Shown here piece by piece: positions 37,022 through 48,303 of a stretch of DNA of 64,000 bases. Origin of the DNA: Sanguinoderma infundibulare (taxonomy: Eukaryota; Basidiomycota; Agaricomycetes; Polyporales; Polyporaceae). The notes under the pieces were generated by a model. The model made no database searches and was not told where the DNA came from. It saw only the letters and a program-made list of their open reading frames with translations. Each line of letters starts with the position of its first letter. Positions within the stretch are counted from its first letter, which is position 1. The DNA lies in contig JAVLRN010000002.1 of NCBI GenBank assembly GCA_032821775.1, positions 1,302,001-1,366,000 of the forward strand, in the 5' to 3' direction. Made by a program: the position numbers and the translations under genes.

Positions 37022-37738
37022 CTTCGCTGCCGGATGGTGGCCCACAGTGTTTGTGACGGAGGAGAGACTCGAGGAAAGCTGGTGAGCCGTGCGATTAAGC
37101 GGAGATTAATGTCACATAGTTGCCGCAATTGTAAGGCGGGTTAGAACGGTCGATTGGAAGATAGTTTCGGCGTTGTTGGATGCTTCTAATCGGTTAGATG
37201 CTTCAATTGACATGCATTATAAACACATATAGTCGTGGAAATTAAAAACGTCATGGTCTCATGCTGCGCTTCCCCGACCCCACTGGCATCACGGTACACT
37301 TTGCCCAGAATACCTCAGTCTTGGAGTGGAAAACAGGTAAGTAAAATACATTGTGAGAATCTGTGTCATTCTGTGTCCCCCCGCTGGCATAAAATCGAGG
37401 GGACAGAAGTTGAACCACAAGGTCAAGGCCTCGGCACGGGAAGAACGACCAAGCGTCGATCGCATCTAGCGATGGGCTCTCGACCAAATTGCTGGGTATT
37501 TTTGTCGACGTTGGACATTCAGCCTGCGGCGTCCGCAGCCCAGAAAGGCAGGAGCGCGTGAACAGACTTTTGGCTTCGTCCGCTGCCCTCGTGAATTCTG
37601 GGCGTTCTGAAGTTCTCGCGAAGTCACGGTCGAAGACGGTCGAAGTCGGTCAGAACGCCTAGTGGACGCCTGCGAGCAAGGGGACGTGGCGTAGTACGTA
37701 CTGTTCTGGCAGCACCACCCCTGCGCCACGGTACTGTC
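37022..37738. other. Intergenic region
   Basis: About 0.7 kb containing the promoter of the small membrane protein on its left side. No gene recognised. Confidence 0.5.
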
Positions 37739-38335
37739 TCAACAGGTCGACGGTAGAGTGGATCGGAGGACCCTCCGGGCTGGATGAGGCTGGCGTTGGG
37801 ATCCCATTTGATTTTGAGCAGCTACTTGGCGTGGATGGGACGTCCGGACGGTGCCGCTGAATTCGGTAACCGGTGTATTACTTCTTGGCTTGAAGACGAT
37901 ATCGGGTAGACGACCTGGCGGATGCGAGCCACGAGGCGGGGTACAGACCGCACGCCACAAGCCATCTGAATCAGAGGCGCTGTCGGGAACGGTCTCGGCG
38001 GCGGGGCGGACCCTCGCTGGCCGTCGGACGGGTGACAGAGTGACAGGACGGGGCAAGCGGGAGGGTGTGGGAAGGCCGATTTTTTCTCTTGAGGCCCCCC
38101 GAGTTGTGCTCGCCGGAGGGGATTGGCTGGACGGGGAGTCGCGGACGGGCGTCTGGCGGACGATGAGCAGCGTTTCCTGATCGGACGAGGGAGCCGGGCG
38201 GAGGACGCTCGGTGGCCACCGTGTTCTGGACGCCGTTGGCGGGAGAGATGCGAGGACGAGCCGCCGCTGGCCGCCGCCGTCGGTTGATGCTCTTTCGCCC
38301 GGTTCCGCTTCGAGAACATCAATCAAGGTGCTCAT
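37739..38335 (-). CDS. Hypothetical Ser/Pro/Arg-rich protein
   Basis: A single minus-strand frame from ATG 38333-38335 (MSTLIDVLEAEPGERASTDG) to the stop at 37,739, about 198 residues. The chain is disordered, with SP and RP dipeptides (PTPSRLPRPVTLSPVRRPAR) resembling kinase-target or spindle-associated proteins, but no domain is recognised. It is divergent from the next gene with only 87 bp between start codons. Introns near the 3' end cannot be excluded, because the last 40 codons lose character. It could also be a spurious frame in the promoter region of its neighbour. Confidence 0.4.
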   Translation of the reverse strand: MSTLIDVLEAEPGERASTDGGGQRRLVLASLPPTASRTRWPPSVLRPAPSSDQETLLIVRQTPVRDSPSSQSPPASTTRGASREKIGLPTPSRLPRPVTLSPVRRPARVRPAAETVPDSASDSDGLWRAVCTPPRGSHPPGRLPDIVFKPRSNTPVTEFSGTVRTSHPRQVAAQNQMGSQRQPHPARRVLRSTLPSTC

Positions 38336-38422
38336 ATATCCCCATGTCCTCTCACGCCCGCCCGCTCCCGGTCCTCCCCCAGAGTCTCCTTCCCTGTCCT
38401 CTCCCCGACATCTCCTCAAGCC
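38336..38422. promoter_or_regulatory. Short bidirectional spacer, pyrimidine-rich on plus
   Basis: Only 87 bp separate the two divergent start codons. On plus the stretch is rich in C and T right up to the ATG, a pattern common in leaders of well-expressed fungal genes. Confidence 0.4.
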
Positions 38423-41400
38423 ATGCACTCCTCCACCCTAGACCCTGTACCCTCCCCGGATGCCCCCATCTCTGCTCTCCCCGACGCCGCACTCGCCCTC
38501 TCCGAACCCGCCCTCGCGACTACATCTCCAAGTTCCCTCCCTCCGTCTGACGCGGAGGTCATGTCCGACGCCCTCCCCGAGCCTGTATCGTCCTCGGGAT
38601 CCGAACCCATGCAAGTCGATGTCGCGCCCGACGCGCGACAGGAACTCATAGAACAGGTTCGTTCTCCCCCGGCATCCTGCTTCCCTCGTCATGCTTACCC
38701 AGAACGCGTCCCAGATCTTCCAACGCGTCGAAGAGGAGACCGCTCGACGCGCTCAGGAAGAGCAGGAGCGCTCCCGGCCCAGTACGGCATCCAAGCCGCC
38801 CTCAATACCATCCGTGTCCTCGGTCCCAGCGCCCGTGTCGCGCGACCCGTCCTCGACGCCCGCGACCGTCATCCGCGACAGGAGACGAGGGAGCATCTCA
38901 GTCTCGCGCTTCGGTCAGGTGTGTTCTCATCTCAGACTCCTCTTCGACCTTTCTTCGACTTCGACTTCGACTTCTCGCGGTTCTGCTTTCTTCTCCTTTC
39001 GGGCAATTGCTTGTCTCGGAGTCTTCTCTTCTCTCGGCCCTCCTCGTGTCTGCTCTTCTCTGCACCTTCCAAGCGCGTCCCCGAGCTCGTGGCGTTCGTA
39101 TGACGGCTACTGCAAACGCGGTGGACTCGGAGCATCCTCCGCACCCTTCGTCGTTCGGTGCTCGTCCACCTCCACCTTCTCCGCAGTCTCTGCATTGGTT
39201 CCAACCAGGAATCCCGACTTTTCTCTTGCTCCAACGCGTTCGGTACACTGCGCGACCTATCCCCGCGCTTTGCGCGGTTGCACAGCAGGCGCGCAGGCGC
39301 GCGAACCCCCAACTTACGTTGTCCGTGTTCCATAACTAGGCGTTCGTCTCCGCCTCTCGTCCGCTGCCCATCACCGCTCAGTGTCTCATCAACGCATTCT
39401 TGGTCTCTCTTGGCCTTCCCTGCGAGCCAGCCCGTACGGAGCTTTTCACTCCGAAAAGCCCAGGTCCTACGACCGTGGTATGCAGTCCGCCCTTGCTCCC
39501 CATGTCGCAGAGCACAAGACGTGGCGCATTGTGCTCGGCTTCATTCCGGTCTTCTACTCGGGAGCCCTGCGACATTCGCGTCGTTTGTGGCAGCATCAAT
39601 CTCCGAAGGCCTGAGACCCGTTTCGCAACGTGTCTCGAACGGCGGACGCGTGGTCGGACTGGTAACTGGTTTTGCCGAATTTGTTGTCGGCTACCGCCAG
39701 CGAGAGTCCTTCTCCGGCTCTATTGCTTCTTTCGCCGCGTTCTCCTACCTCCACCAGAACCTCATCCGGCGGGCAAGTGAGAACGAGGCAGCTCTGCTGC
39801 GCTGGTCAGCTGCCTCGTGCAGCTGCCCCTTGCTCTCCCAGAGCAAAGGGGTGGCCATACGTGATTTAGCCGCAGAGCTCGTCCACGCTCCTTCCTAATG
39901 GAATTGTAGGTGCGCGAGAAACACCGATTGGCACGCGCGAATCCGTCTCACTGTTGATGTCCATCACGACCTCCCATCGCGTTTTTTGGGTTCTGGCGGG
40001 CCTTTTACCACATTGCAACCGCGCTGAGACGCGTCGCGGTCGTTGGTCCGGGTTTCGCCGCGATCCCGCCTTGTGCTCTCCGGCGCGTCTCTACGCTTTC
40101 TGAGCCCTATGGTCTCTGGCAGTCTCTTCTTTCCATCGCGTTCCACGGTCTGGGCCTTCCATCGGTGTTCTTGTGGATCTGCGACCTACTGAGGGCTGGC
40201 GGATGCAGTTACTTACTGTCATCTGCCATCATGTCTCGCCTCGGAGAGGAAATGGAGAGATGCGAGCGGAGGCGAGCACGTGTCGTGAGTCGCAGAAGAG
40301 GCACGCGTGAGGCCGAAGATGGGACAGCCTTTGTTCCTCCAAAGGCCGTAGAGCGGCGGCACCCCTCGCCATTATGAAAGCTTATCTTAGAATGCTGTTC
40401 GGGATCGTCTTCATGGAAGCCCCGTCTGCAGGCGACTGGGATTTCCGCGCTTTCCGGAGGATGGCTGCGCCGGTTGCGAGGCCTTCGACGTTTTGAGGGG
40501 GGCTGCACCGCTCGACCTTGTGGTTTACGAGCAGGAAGGGAAGTTGTCCTCGGGATGTACGGATATCTGCATTTGGGGGTTGTCTGTGCGTGCGTTCCTT
40601 TCGCCAACTGCGTAGCGAGCAGGCCGTTGGTCGGTCCGCGCCTGATGTCATCACGGGCTTCTGAGATGCTGGCGCAGCTCACTCAGCTCTTCATTTATTT
40701 GCGCTGCGTACGAGACGCGCTGTGCCTCCCGCAGGCATCGGTGGGTCGGGCAGCTTCATTTACTCTGTTTGTCACCCTGCGTTGATGCTGCGAATGTCAC
40801 GGTTCGCTCATCAATCGTCGGCTTCCCGTCAATCACGTCGCACGGCGGTACGGTGCTCCGCGGTCCTTCTCTTCCGCTCTCTATCCCGGCCTTCCTGCTT
40901 TTTCTCTGTTTTCCCAGTTGGGCACTCCCTCCGTATGGTGAGGTTCTGGCGAGAACAGGACATTGTGCCTAGCCACCCGCCCGTGCCTGGTCCGTCTCCG
41001 CCTTACGTACGCACTGCGAATCTCGTGGAACACCGCTGACACACATCCACGTCTTCTTTTCTTGCAGGCGACAGACCTTTCGTCGGTCAGCACGCACGAG
41101 AACCCGTCGAACCTGCCCTCGCGCAAGAACTCGCTCATCATCACCACATCGTCCACGGGTGCGTTCTACCAGGCGCAAAAGTACGCGGGCTCGGCGGACT
41201 CGTTCGCGTCCGCGTCCGAGCTCCACCCCTGCGGCCCGCACGGCGCGGCGGACGACGAGGAGCAGCACCGCGTCGACGAGGAGCAGGTGACGCAGATGGA
41301 GACGATCGTCGGCAAGGTCTCGTTGGGCAAGGCGGTGGGACGGACGATCGCGCGCAGGCTGTCCAGGGCGCGGACAAGGTCGCGGGACGTGCTCGCGATC

Positions 41401-41835
41401 CCGACCGGCGCGGCGGGGGGGATGGTGATCGGGGTGTCAGTTGAGGAGGCGACGGTCGAGACGGTGCACCAGGAGGGGGAGGATGGAGCGGGGGCGGACG
41501 GGGTGGCGGGGGTGCTTTTGCCCGGGACGCCGACGACGTTCGTGTTCGCGCAGGCGGAGGCGGTGAACGGGAACGGGAGCAGCGGCGGGACGAGGTCGAG
41601 GAGATCGACGGTGAGCATGCCGAGCGGGCACACGCTCGGGCTCGGAGGCGGGAGTGGGTGCGGGAACGCGTCCTCGTCGTCGTCTTCGAGCGCGCAGGAC
41701 AAAGACAAGGACAAGGACAGGCGGTTGTCGGCGACGACGAGCAGCTGGATGGCGAAGGCGAAGGACTTGACAAAGAAGTTGAAGAGGAGGAGCATGGCCG
41801 TCCTCCCGCAAAACGCGCAGAACTCGTCGCCGTGA
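38423..41835 (+). CDS. Hypothetical Ser-rich protein with a 2.1-kb intron
   Basis: Exons 38423-38656, 38703-38918 and 41068-41835; all phases are zero, giving about 405 residues. Exon 1 starts MHSSTLDPVPSPDAPISALP and ends in an acidic/amphipathic segment. Exon 2 contains a coiled stretch (SQIFQRVEEETARRAQEEQE) and a basic Ser motif (RDRRRGSISVSRFGQ). Exon 3 continues ATDLSSVSTHENPSNLPSRK, then RTIARRLSRARTRSRDVLAI, a poly-Ser/Lys-Asp tract and a basic C-terminus (DLTKKLKRRSMAVLPQ). No domain recognised. RRxS-type sites would suit PKA phosphorylation, but this is inference. The 38919-41067 intron is the main doubt: exon 3 has no start codon of its own, which favours joining, but two separate genes are possible. 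Confidence 0.55.
38919..41067 (+). other. 2.1-kb intron of the Ser-rich protein gene
   Basis: Donor CAG/GTGTGT and acceptor TTCTTGCAG with a pyrimidine tract. The interior is C/T-rich with many short open frames, the longest 246 codons at 39,158-39,898, none with motifs. No transposon ends were seen. Confidence 0.5.
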
Positions 41836-44800
41836 TGGTGCCGGGCTCTCGCGCCTGCCGTTTGGTTTTATTCGTTTGCTCCCACTCTTCATATTTTTTT
41901 CTCAGGTCGCTCTGCTCTTCGCTTGCTGTACATGCTGCTCGCTCGCCCCTGCCCACATAGACTTTCCCCTCTCCGTCTCTCTCCCCGTCCTGTCGTCTCC
42001 GTGTCCACTCTCCTTCCTGCTTACGTCTCGGTCTAGGGCCTGGCGCCTCTGCTCTCATCTTCTCTCTCGTCCGCGCATCAACAAGAACAGATACTCACGT
42101 ACAATCAACGCACAATTTAAATCGCTGCTCGGTGCTCTGCACGCACCGCCAACCTTCCTGTCTATACTTATATGCTTGGCACTCCTGCTCCGTCCTGGTC
42201 CCAGTTTCCTCCCACTCCACAGTACTTGTATCATCCCCATCCGCGCTTGCTTGAGCTCCGTAGTACACCACCTCGTCCAAATTACTCTCATTTTACCCTC
42301 CTTTTCTTCACCGGGATATCGATTGCCGCGCGTGGCGGCTCTGATGCTGTAGCTGCCGTCATGCATGATACGTCGTTTTCACTGATTTGGCTTACTCCGA
42401 CGTCGTACTGTACAACCGTTCGTCTTTTTTGTTTGCTTTCGTTGCGCCCACGATATCGCGGCCGCACGCGCATATACTCAAATTCGAACAGAATTACAAG
42501 CCAGGTCATTTGAATGGAGCTCGACAAGTCGAGGCTGCTTCCGTGGACCGCTCATCACGAGACCGCCTTCCCCGCAGGGTACTGTTGTGCAACTCGATCG
42601 CGATCGTGGGGTCAAGCTTACAACGGTCGGCAAGTCCTGAACGTGTTTTTCATTATGGATGACGGGCCGACGGGAGGTCTAGAGGAGGACGTCGACGGGA
42701 TCGGTGCGTTGCGATGGATTGCAGTTGCTCGAATGCTGACTTGCCGCTAGTCCCGGGCCCGACTATAGGTAACAGGGACCGGCGACGAGTCGATCGCTCG
42801 CCATCCCGCCCTCGACTCGATGCGGCGGGAACCATCCGAGTCTAGTATTACCAAGCTCACCCCAGTCCGGTCAACGTCGTGTTGGGCCAGGTTGGAGGGG
42901 ACGACACGAGCCTTGCTGCGATGGAACAGGCGTAGTGCCGGGCAACATTATCTGATCGATCGACCCCGGACCACCCCGACGAGCTCTTCTTCCCAGTCGC
43001 CAGTCGGTGCAGGCCAGCGGGCTCGAACACCAAGCCGGGTCCGCCGGAACGGGTCGATGTTCCGGATCTGTATCTGTTCGGATCGTTGACGACCAGGTGC
43101 GTTTGCGATATGTATGTGTGTTTCCGATGCGATCGACCGCTGCTGTTTCGGAGAAAAAGGTTTTAAACGGGTAGGAATCCGGGGTGAATGCCATGGAGAT
43201 AGGGATGGACGATCGGCGAGCGGGGTTGTTCGTGCTGTGTGTAGGCCAGCAGCGTGATTCTGCAGACAAAGGATGAGTACTATTTTGTTTGCGTATGATG
43301 GAGTTTTCCTGCTCGAGTTGACGGCGAGGTGCTTACTTCAGGAACTTGCCGCAAGGACACCGCCGTTGTCGAAAACCTGAACGTTGAACCGTCAGGCGGG
43401 AGTGATTATTTCCTGCCTGCATGACGGCGGGGGCGGGTTCATGCTGCCGGTTCATGCTTCAAGTCGGCCAGCGGAAGGAAGCCGGCGGGTTGAACGTGAC
43501 GGCGGAGCATGCTGTACCGCGACGAGATGTGCCGTTGGTTTGCACAAGCTCTGGCTGGCCGCATGTTTCATGCGGGTTCTTGACGTCTAGGCGTGAAGCT
43601 GTCAATGTTCAATATATATGTGCAGAAGTCGAAATGAATCAAAATTCGTTGACGTTCGCGATCACTGCTCGATAACGTTAAATCGGGTATCTCGAGGGTT
43701 GTTCGACTGCAGTTGTGGCATCGTGCTGCTTCCTGAATACACAATCCACTTGCAAGCGTAATCGCAGACAGCTTGAAGCCAAAGGGCCAACAGGGGGAGC
43801 AAGAACATACCTATCATGATTAGAGACGAAAACCTTGGAACAATTGAGAAAGATGAACGGTATAGATCACGACCGCAGCATCACGGATGAACTTAGCCAA
43901 TGCGTCAACAAGCAGGAGAGGACTCGGAGACTCACTGAATCCGAGAGCATTGAAGCGCGCGAACGGACCCGGACCGGGCCGAGCGTGGACGTTGCCGATA
44001 TTCAACGCGGCCAGGCTCGCTCGGCTCGTATATACTTTTCGCGGGGCTACTATCAACGGCTACTCGACACGCTCCTCACACGCTCGCCAATATTCTGAGG
44101 CCTGTCAGGCCTTGCTTTCGTCAACCCCTCTCGTGTTATCCGCCGAATTCGCTCCATTAAGGGCTTTCTCTCCCCGGTCTCTTTGCCAGTGCGGCCGTTG
44201 CTAAACGGGTTGGTCCCTGTGCAGCTCCAGCTCGCTACCACTACGCAGTCAACACTTGTCTTCCGACATTGAGGACACGAGCGTATGCGCCCTTCCGCTC
44301 ACAACTAACCAATGTCCTATTCTGCTGCTGGTATTGTCGGCCTTCCGCTCCTCGCCCCGTCCTCTTCTTGCATCCGTCTATCACCGCTCCTCCCCAAGTC
44401 GGTCACCGCCCAAACCCTCAGTCTATCTTCCCAAATCTGCCCAAGTAGTGTATATGTAAGTGTCATTCTTCCACTAGTTCATGGTCTCCGCTGAGCCCGT
44501 CCGGTTCCCAGGCACGAATGCAGCCGCAGCTGCCACAAATCGGACGCGTTTAGCAGGACACCGTCACAGGTCGACAATCCCCGTTTGGAGCTTCCTGAGC
44601 GATAGGAGAGATTCTTGCCGTGTCCTGGCCGAAAGATCGTGAGGGGTGAGTGATTCGTTTTGCTAATTCTCCTCTCCTTGTGTTAACCTTCCCGCACGCC
44701 GTCCAGCCCCCGCTATGGCTATTGCACCCGATGATCCCCAGAATCAAGCCAAGGTCCACTTACCAACCCTTAGGTTTAAGCGCACGACTCCCGACTCTAT

Positions 44801-45733
44801 CGATGTTCAATTCGCTGCTGCTCATCGACGTCGTCTGCATCCTAGGCCCAACGACACCTTTGCGCTCGCCTCCCGACCATTGCAACCCTCTTCCAAGCTT
44901 CGGGAATCCCAAGCCTTGGCTGGAGTTGGGAGAGTCACACGGGATCGCCCCGTTCCAGGGTGGTTGGTAACTGTGCTGTGAATCCCCCGTGCAGGTGAGT
45001 TCACTCGCTCTCCTCCTTCCCCGTCCCGGTCCATCGGCCTCGCGTTCGTCCTTTATGAACGTTCTGGAGGCAAGATTGAGCAGGTAGCTCTGCATCGATT
45101 CCTGTAGATGGGGCCTGATGCGTCCGCTCAGCGCATCTTGCCGCATCCGTATCGAATGCGGGAACAATCGCGATTGTGGGTCCTCAGCGCAGTTGCTGGG
45201 TAGTACATTCACCGTCCAGCGCGCGTAGTATGTCCGCCTTCTAGTGTTGGAGAGCTCCCGTCACGGAGCATGGTGGTTGGGGCGCGTTCTTTCGTCCTTC
45301 GGCCCTCCCCCTCCCCCGAAGCCTGTATCCTCCTCGATTACTTTACTCCAGCGTCATAATCACATGCTAATCGTGTGTCCTTATAGCGTTCCAAACTACT
45401 TGAATTGCGCAACGCCGACGGTGCTGTGGTTTCCGCCTCATGTGCCAGATCTCCTGACGGACTCGCTCAGATCTGCCTCCTCCCGCGTCCTCCAGCCGTC
45501 GAGTCAGTCTCGATACCCTGTACATCGCCTTCGCTCATTCTGGTCATCCGGCGACGACGTCTCAGAAACTGTACGGTCCTCGGCTGATTCTGCTGCACGT
45601 GACGATGTACTTGTTCTCCTCGCTTCGGTGCTCGTACGACGACATCCACGGGGGTCGCGCTGCAGAGGGTGCGGAACACACACGGTCTAGCCGTCTGAAT
45701 CGTGCACGCGGGGGATTCTGTACTGCATTCTCA
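41836..45733. other. Long gene-poor region
   Basis: Begins with the T/C-rich 3' flank of the preceding gene (to about 42,500). No gene with consistent splicing was found after that. A minus-strand frame at 43,820-44,056 (FIRDAAVVIYTVHLSQLFQG) looks mildly protein-like but stands alone. Confidence 0.4.
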
Positions 45734-45815
45734 AACATCTGTTTGTTTCGATCGGCCTTTTGGACACCACCACGAACATCTGTTTGTTTCGATCGGCCTT
45801 TTGGACACCACCACG
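45734..45815. repeat. Perfect 2 x 41-bp tandem duplication
   Basis: The 41-bp unit starting AACATCTGTTTGTTTCGATC occupies 45,734-45,774 and is repeated without change at 45,775-45,815. It is a recent local duplication in non-coding DNA. Confidence 0.95.
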
Positions 45816-46386
45816 ATCAGGAGCGCGATTGGGCATAGCGGCCGGATCGTTCTCAAGGTACGTAAGTCGGGCAATGTGTTCCGAGGCAGGAGGTACTCAT
45901 CGTATTTCGCCGACAGGGATGGATCGAAGTGCTACCGAGTCGTTGTGCATCCCGTCGATCCCACCATATAACACGATTTCCCCTCAGCCTCATTGGTGCA
46001 CGCACTCCAGTTCCGGTTCATCCGAGCAGCATCGCTTGCTACATCCCCGCGATGGTGTCCGTTCCGGAGTCTTAGACGTCAACCATCGGGTATCCATGGC
46101 GAGCCCGCGGTTGAACACGGCTCGTTCGCACCTAGCGTGAACCTAGGACTCGCTTTCCGAAGGCACAAAGCACATGTCGGGCACTTTGATCAGATTCCTC
46201 GTCCTTCTCGGATGAACCCCGAGGAGCGAGACGTCGGTTTGGACGTTATCCGGAATGTGCATATACAAAAAGGTCCACGGCTCTGTTGCGCAACTGGTGG
46301 GCTAGGTATGTGCGTCGCTTCAGGCCTCAGTTGGAGGTCACGAGCCTTGGCCCTCAGGAAGGAGGTCGATCGGTGGGGCATAAGGG

Positions 46387-46870
46387 TGTACTGTACACGG
46401 TGGAGGTATGGCTGCTATCTATCGTACACGAGCACATATCTACCGATGCCACTTCGAACAGTGGGACGAGGGGAAGGCGTTATGCGGATTTTCGTCTAAG
46501 TGATGTATATACGGACTGCACTAGATTGTAGAGGGTTGTACGAAAAAGGGGTCGGATCGAATCACACATCGCGAGACCAACACGGAGAGACTGGATAAGC
46601 AAAGGATGAGAAGGGCGAGACGTGAGGATGTACTGTGCACGGCGGATGACTGCTAGCTATCGTACACGAGCATGTATATACTGATGTCACTTCAAGCGGT
46701 AGAGACGAGGGGAAGTACCGAGGCGCGATGTAGGGGTTTTCGTCTATGTGGTGTATATACGGACTGCGGTGGATCATAGAGGGTCGTGCGCAATTACAAG
46801 CAGATTGAAACACCGAACGCGAGACCAGGACAGAAAGACTGGACGGGCAAGGTACGAGAAGGGATATGGA
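46387..46870. repeat. Diverged tandem pair with a unit of about 242 bp
   Basis: Two head-to-tail copies, 46,387-46,628 and 46,629 to about 46,870. They share many blocks such as ATCGTACACGAGCA, GACGAGGGGAAG and GTATATACGGACTGC at the same offsets, with numerous substitutions. No coding function seen. Confidence 0.8.
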
Positions 46871-47419
46871 CAGTGAAACTGGTACACATGATTTCGAATT
46901 CAGAGTGCGAGCGGATGGAAGCAGGCGACACCGAGCAGCTTGGCGGGCGAGTGCCACACTGCGAGCGAAATCAGTGTTCGTCTGCTGGCATTCATCGAGG
47001 CGGCATCTTGACTGCTTGGCAGAGAGAGATGTACTGTTGGTCGCGATGGAACGGCGGAAGGGAGATAGGGTGGCGAACGTAAGAGGAAGGGGTGCGAGGA
47101 TGGGTGTGCCGTTGCGATGTTTGTGATGATCCCCTTCGCTCCGGAATACGATCACTGGGCATCGGGTTTTGGAGGGGAGGCCGTGGTAGCGTGTGAAAAA
47201 GGGTGAGCTATGGAGGGGCTTTTGACTTGCTAGGAAATGCCCGGGAGTCCTTCAGCATTGTGAATTGCGTCTGAGAATCGAAATATCCCTAATACCTTGA
47301 GCAGGCCATGTTGTGCGCTATCTACAATCTTGTTATCCTTTCTCCACATAAAATATGAGTCTGGGGCTGCTGAATGGATCAGCAACAGACCAAGCAGTGT
47401 AACAAATGTATTAAATGTC
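46871..47419. other. Gene-free spacer before the repeat-rich part
   Basis: No gene or repeat recognised. Sequence turns AT-richer after about 47,200. Confidence 0.4.
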
Positions 47420-47890
47420 TTACTTACGTCTGCGATAGTCGATCTTGAGCTTCCTCAACCTTGCCCATGTGGGAATGCAATTTTGAACATCCCTCCACCA
47501 CCCCTCCCTCTGATCCTCCCAGGCATAGACAACAATTTGTATCCAACATGGCACACTTTGGATGGTTTCCGAGACCTCGGCGGTGGATGCCGGTTGGAGG
47601 GTGCGCAGCCAAGCGTCAGCGATCGTGCTGATGGACAAAAATGTCTGCTTGGACATATATTTAGAGTACTGATGTGCGCCAAACTTGAGGATGGAATCCT
47701 GCGACTGGGGCGTCCACGAGGTGAGCATCGCCATTAGTGTGCCAGTGGAACTTGGATCTGTTGCGAATTGTGGCATGAGGGTAACACCCAATGTCTTGAG
47801 TGCCGAACATGAGCCCAGGTCCAGTTCTTGTGCTGTTGAGGGGGTACTGTTCTCTATTACAACAATTAGAGTCACCTTTCTTGCTGTCAC
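47420..47890 (-). pseudogene. Fragment of a host leucine-rich hypothetical protein
   Basis: A single minus-strand frame of 156 codons contains CSALKTLGVTLMPQF, MLTSWTPQSQDSILKFGAH and PTWARLRKLKIDYRRR. This spacing of Leu with Trp resembles the C-terminal part of basidiomycete F-box-type proteins. There is no plausible start and no F-box, and the frame ends just before a retrotransposon LTR. It is therefore probably a remnant cut by the element. It differs from the 13-26 kb F-box family. Confidence 0.4.
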
Positions 47891-47901
47891 TTAGAAATTG
47901 A

Positions 47902-48253
47902 TGTTGAGTACAGTGGGGGTTGCCCACTGTGGGGGTGCAACTAGATGCAGCAGTCACACATACTCACCTGGCTAGAGAGGTAGAGGGGCTGTAGAGGCGA
48001 GTGAGGAGAAGAGTAGAAGAACTGCTGATATTAGGGTCAATGGGGGCCATATATATACTACAGAGCATACTGCATTACTAAGGCTATACAGTACAAGACA
48101 TGCCATACTGGGATACAAGGTATGGCATCACATGAGATGATCATGTGTGGTGGCTATACAGCACCTGTGCAATGGATGTGATATTGGGCTGTGCCGATAT
48201 CAAGATTCGCAGCTATGCCGTGCAACGCTATGCTTGGCTATGCGCGTTCAACA
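47902..48253 (-). repeat. 3' LTR of a Copia retrotransposon
   Basis: A 352-bp block with inverted termini TGTTGA and TCAACA. On the minus strand it is directly preceded by a purine run (GCGAGGGGGAG), the expected polypurine tract, and by the end of Copia RNase H. This fixes it as the 3' LTR of the minus-strand element. The matching 5' LTR is not in the window. Confidence 0.75.
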
Positions 48254-48303
48254 CTCCCCCTCGCTAAGTACACACTCGCAAGTACGCAAGCGGATATGGC
48301 GCT

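Noticed and set aside
39158..39898. 246-codon open frame inside the 2.1-kb intron
   Set aside because: Ser/Arg/Pro composition follows base content, no start context or motif, and it overlaps other frames of equal quality.
46562..47155. 197-codon open frame on minus over the 242-bp tandem pair
   Set aside because: It runs through both repeat copies and changes with them; Ser/Cys-rich without motif.
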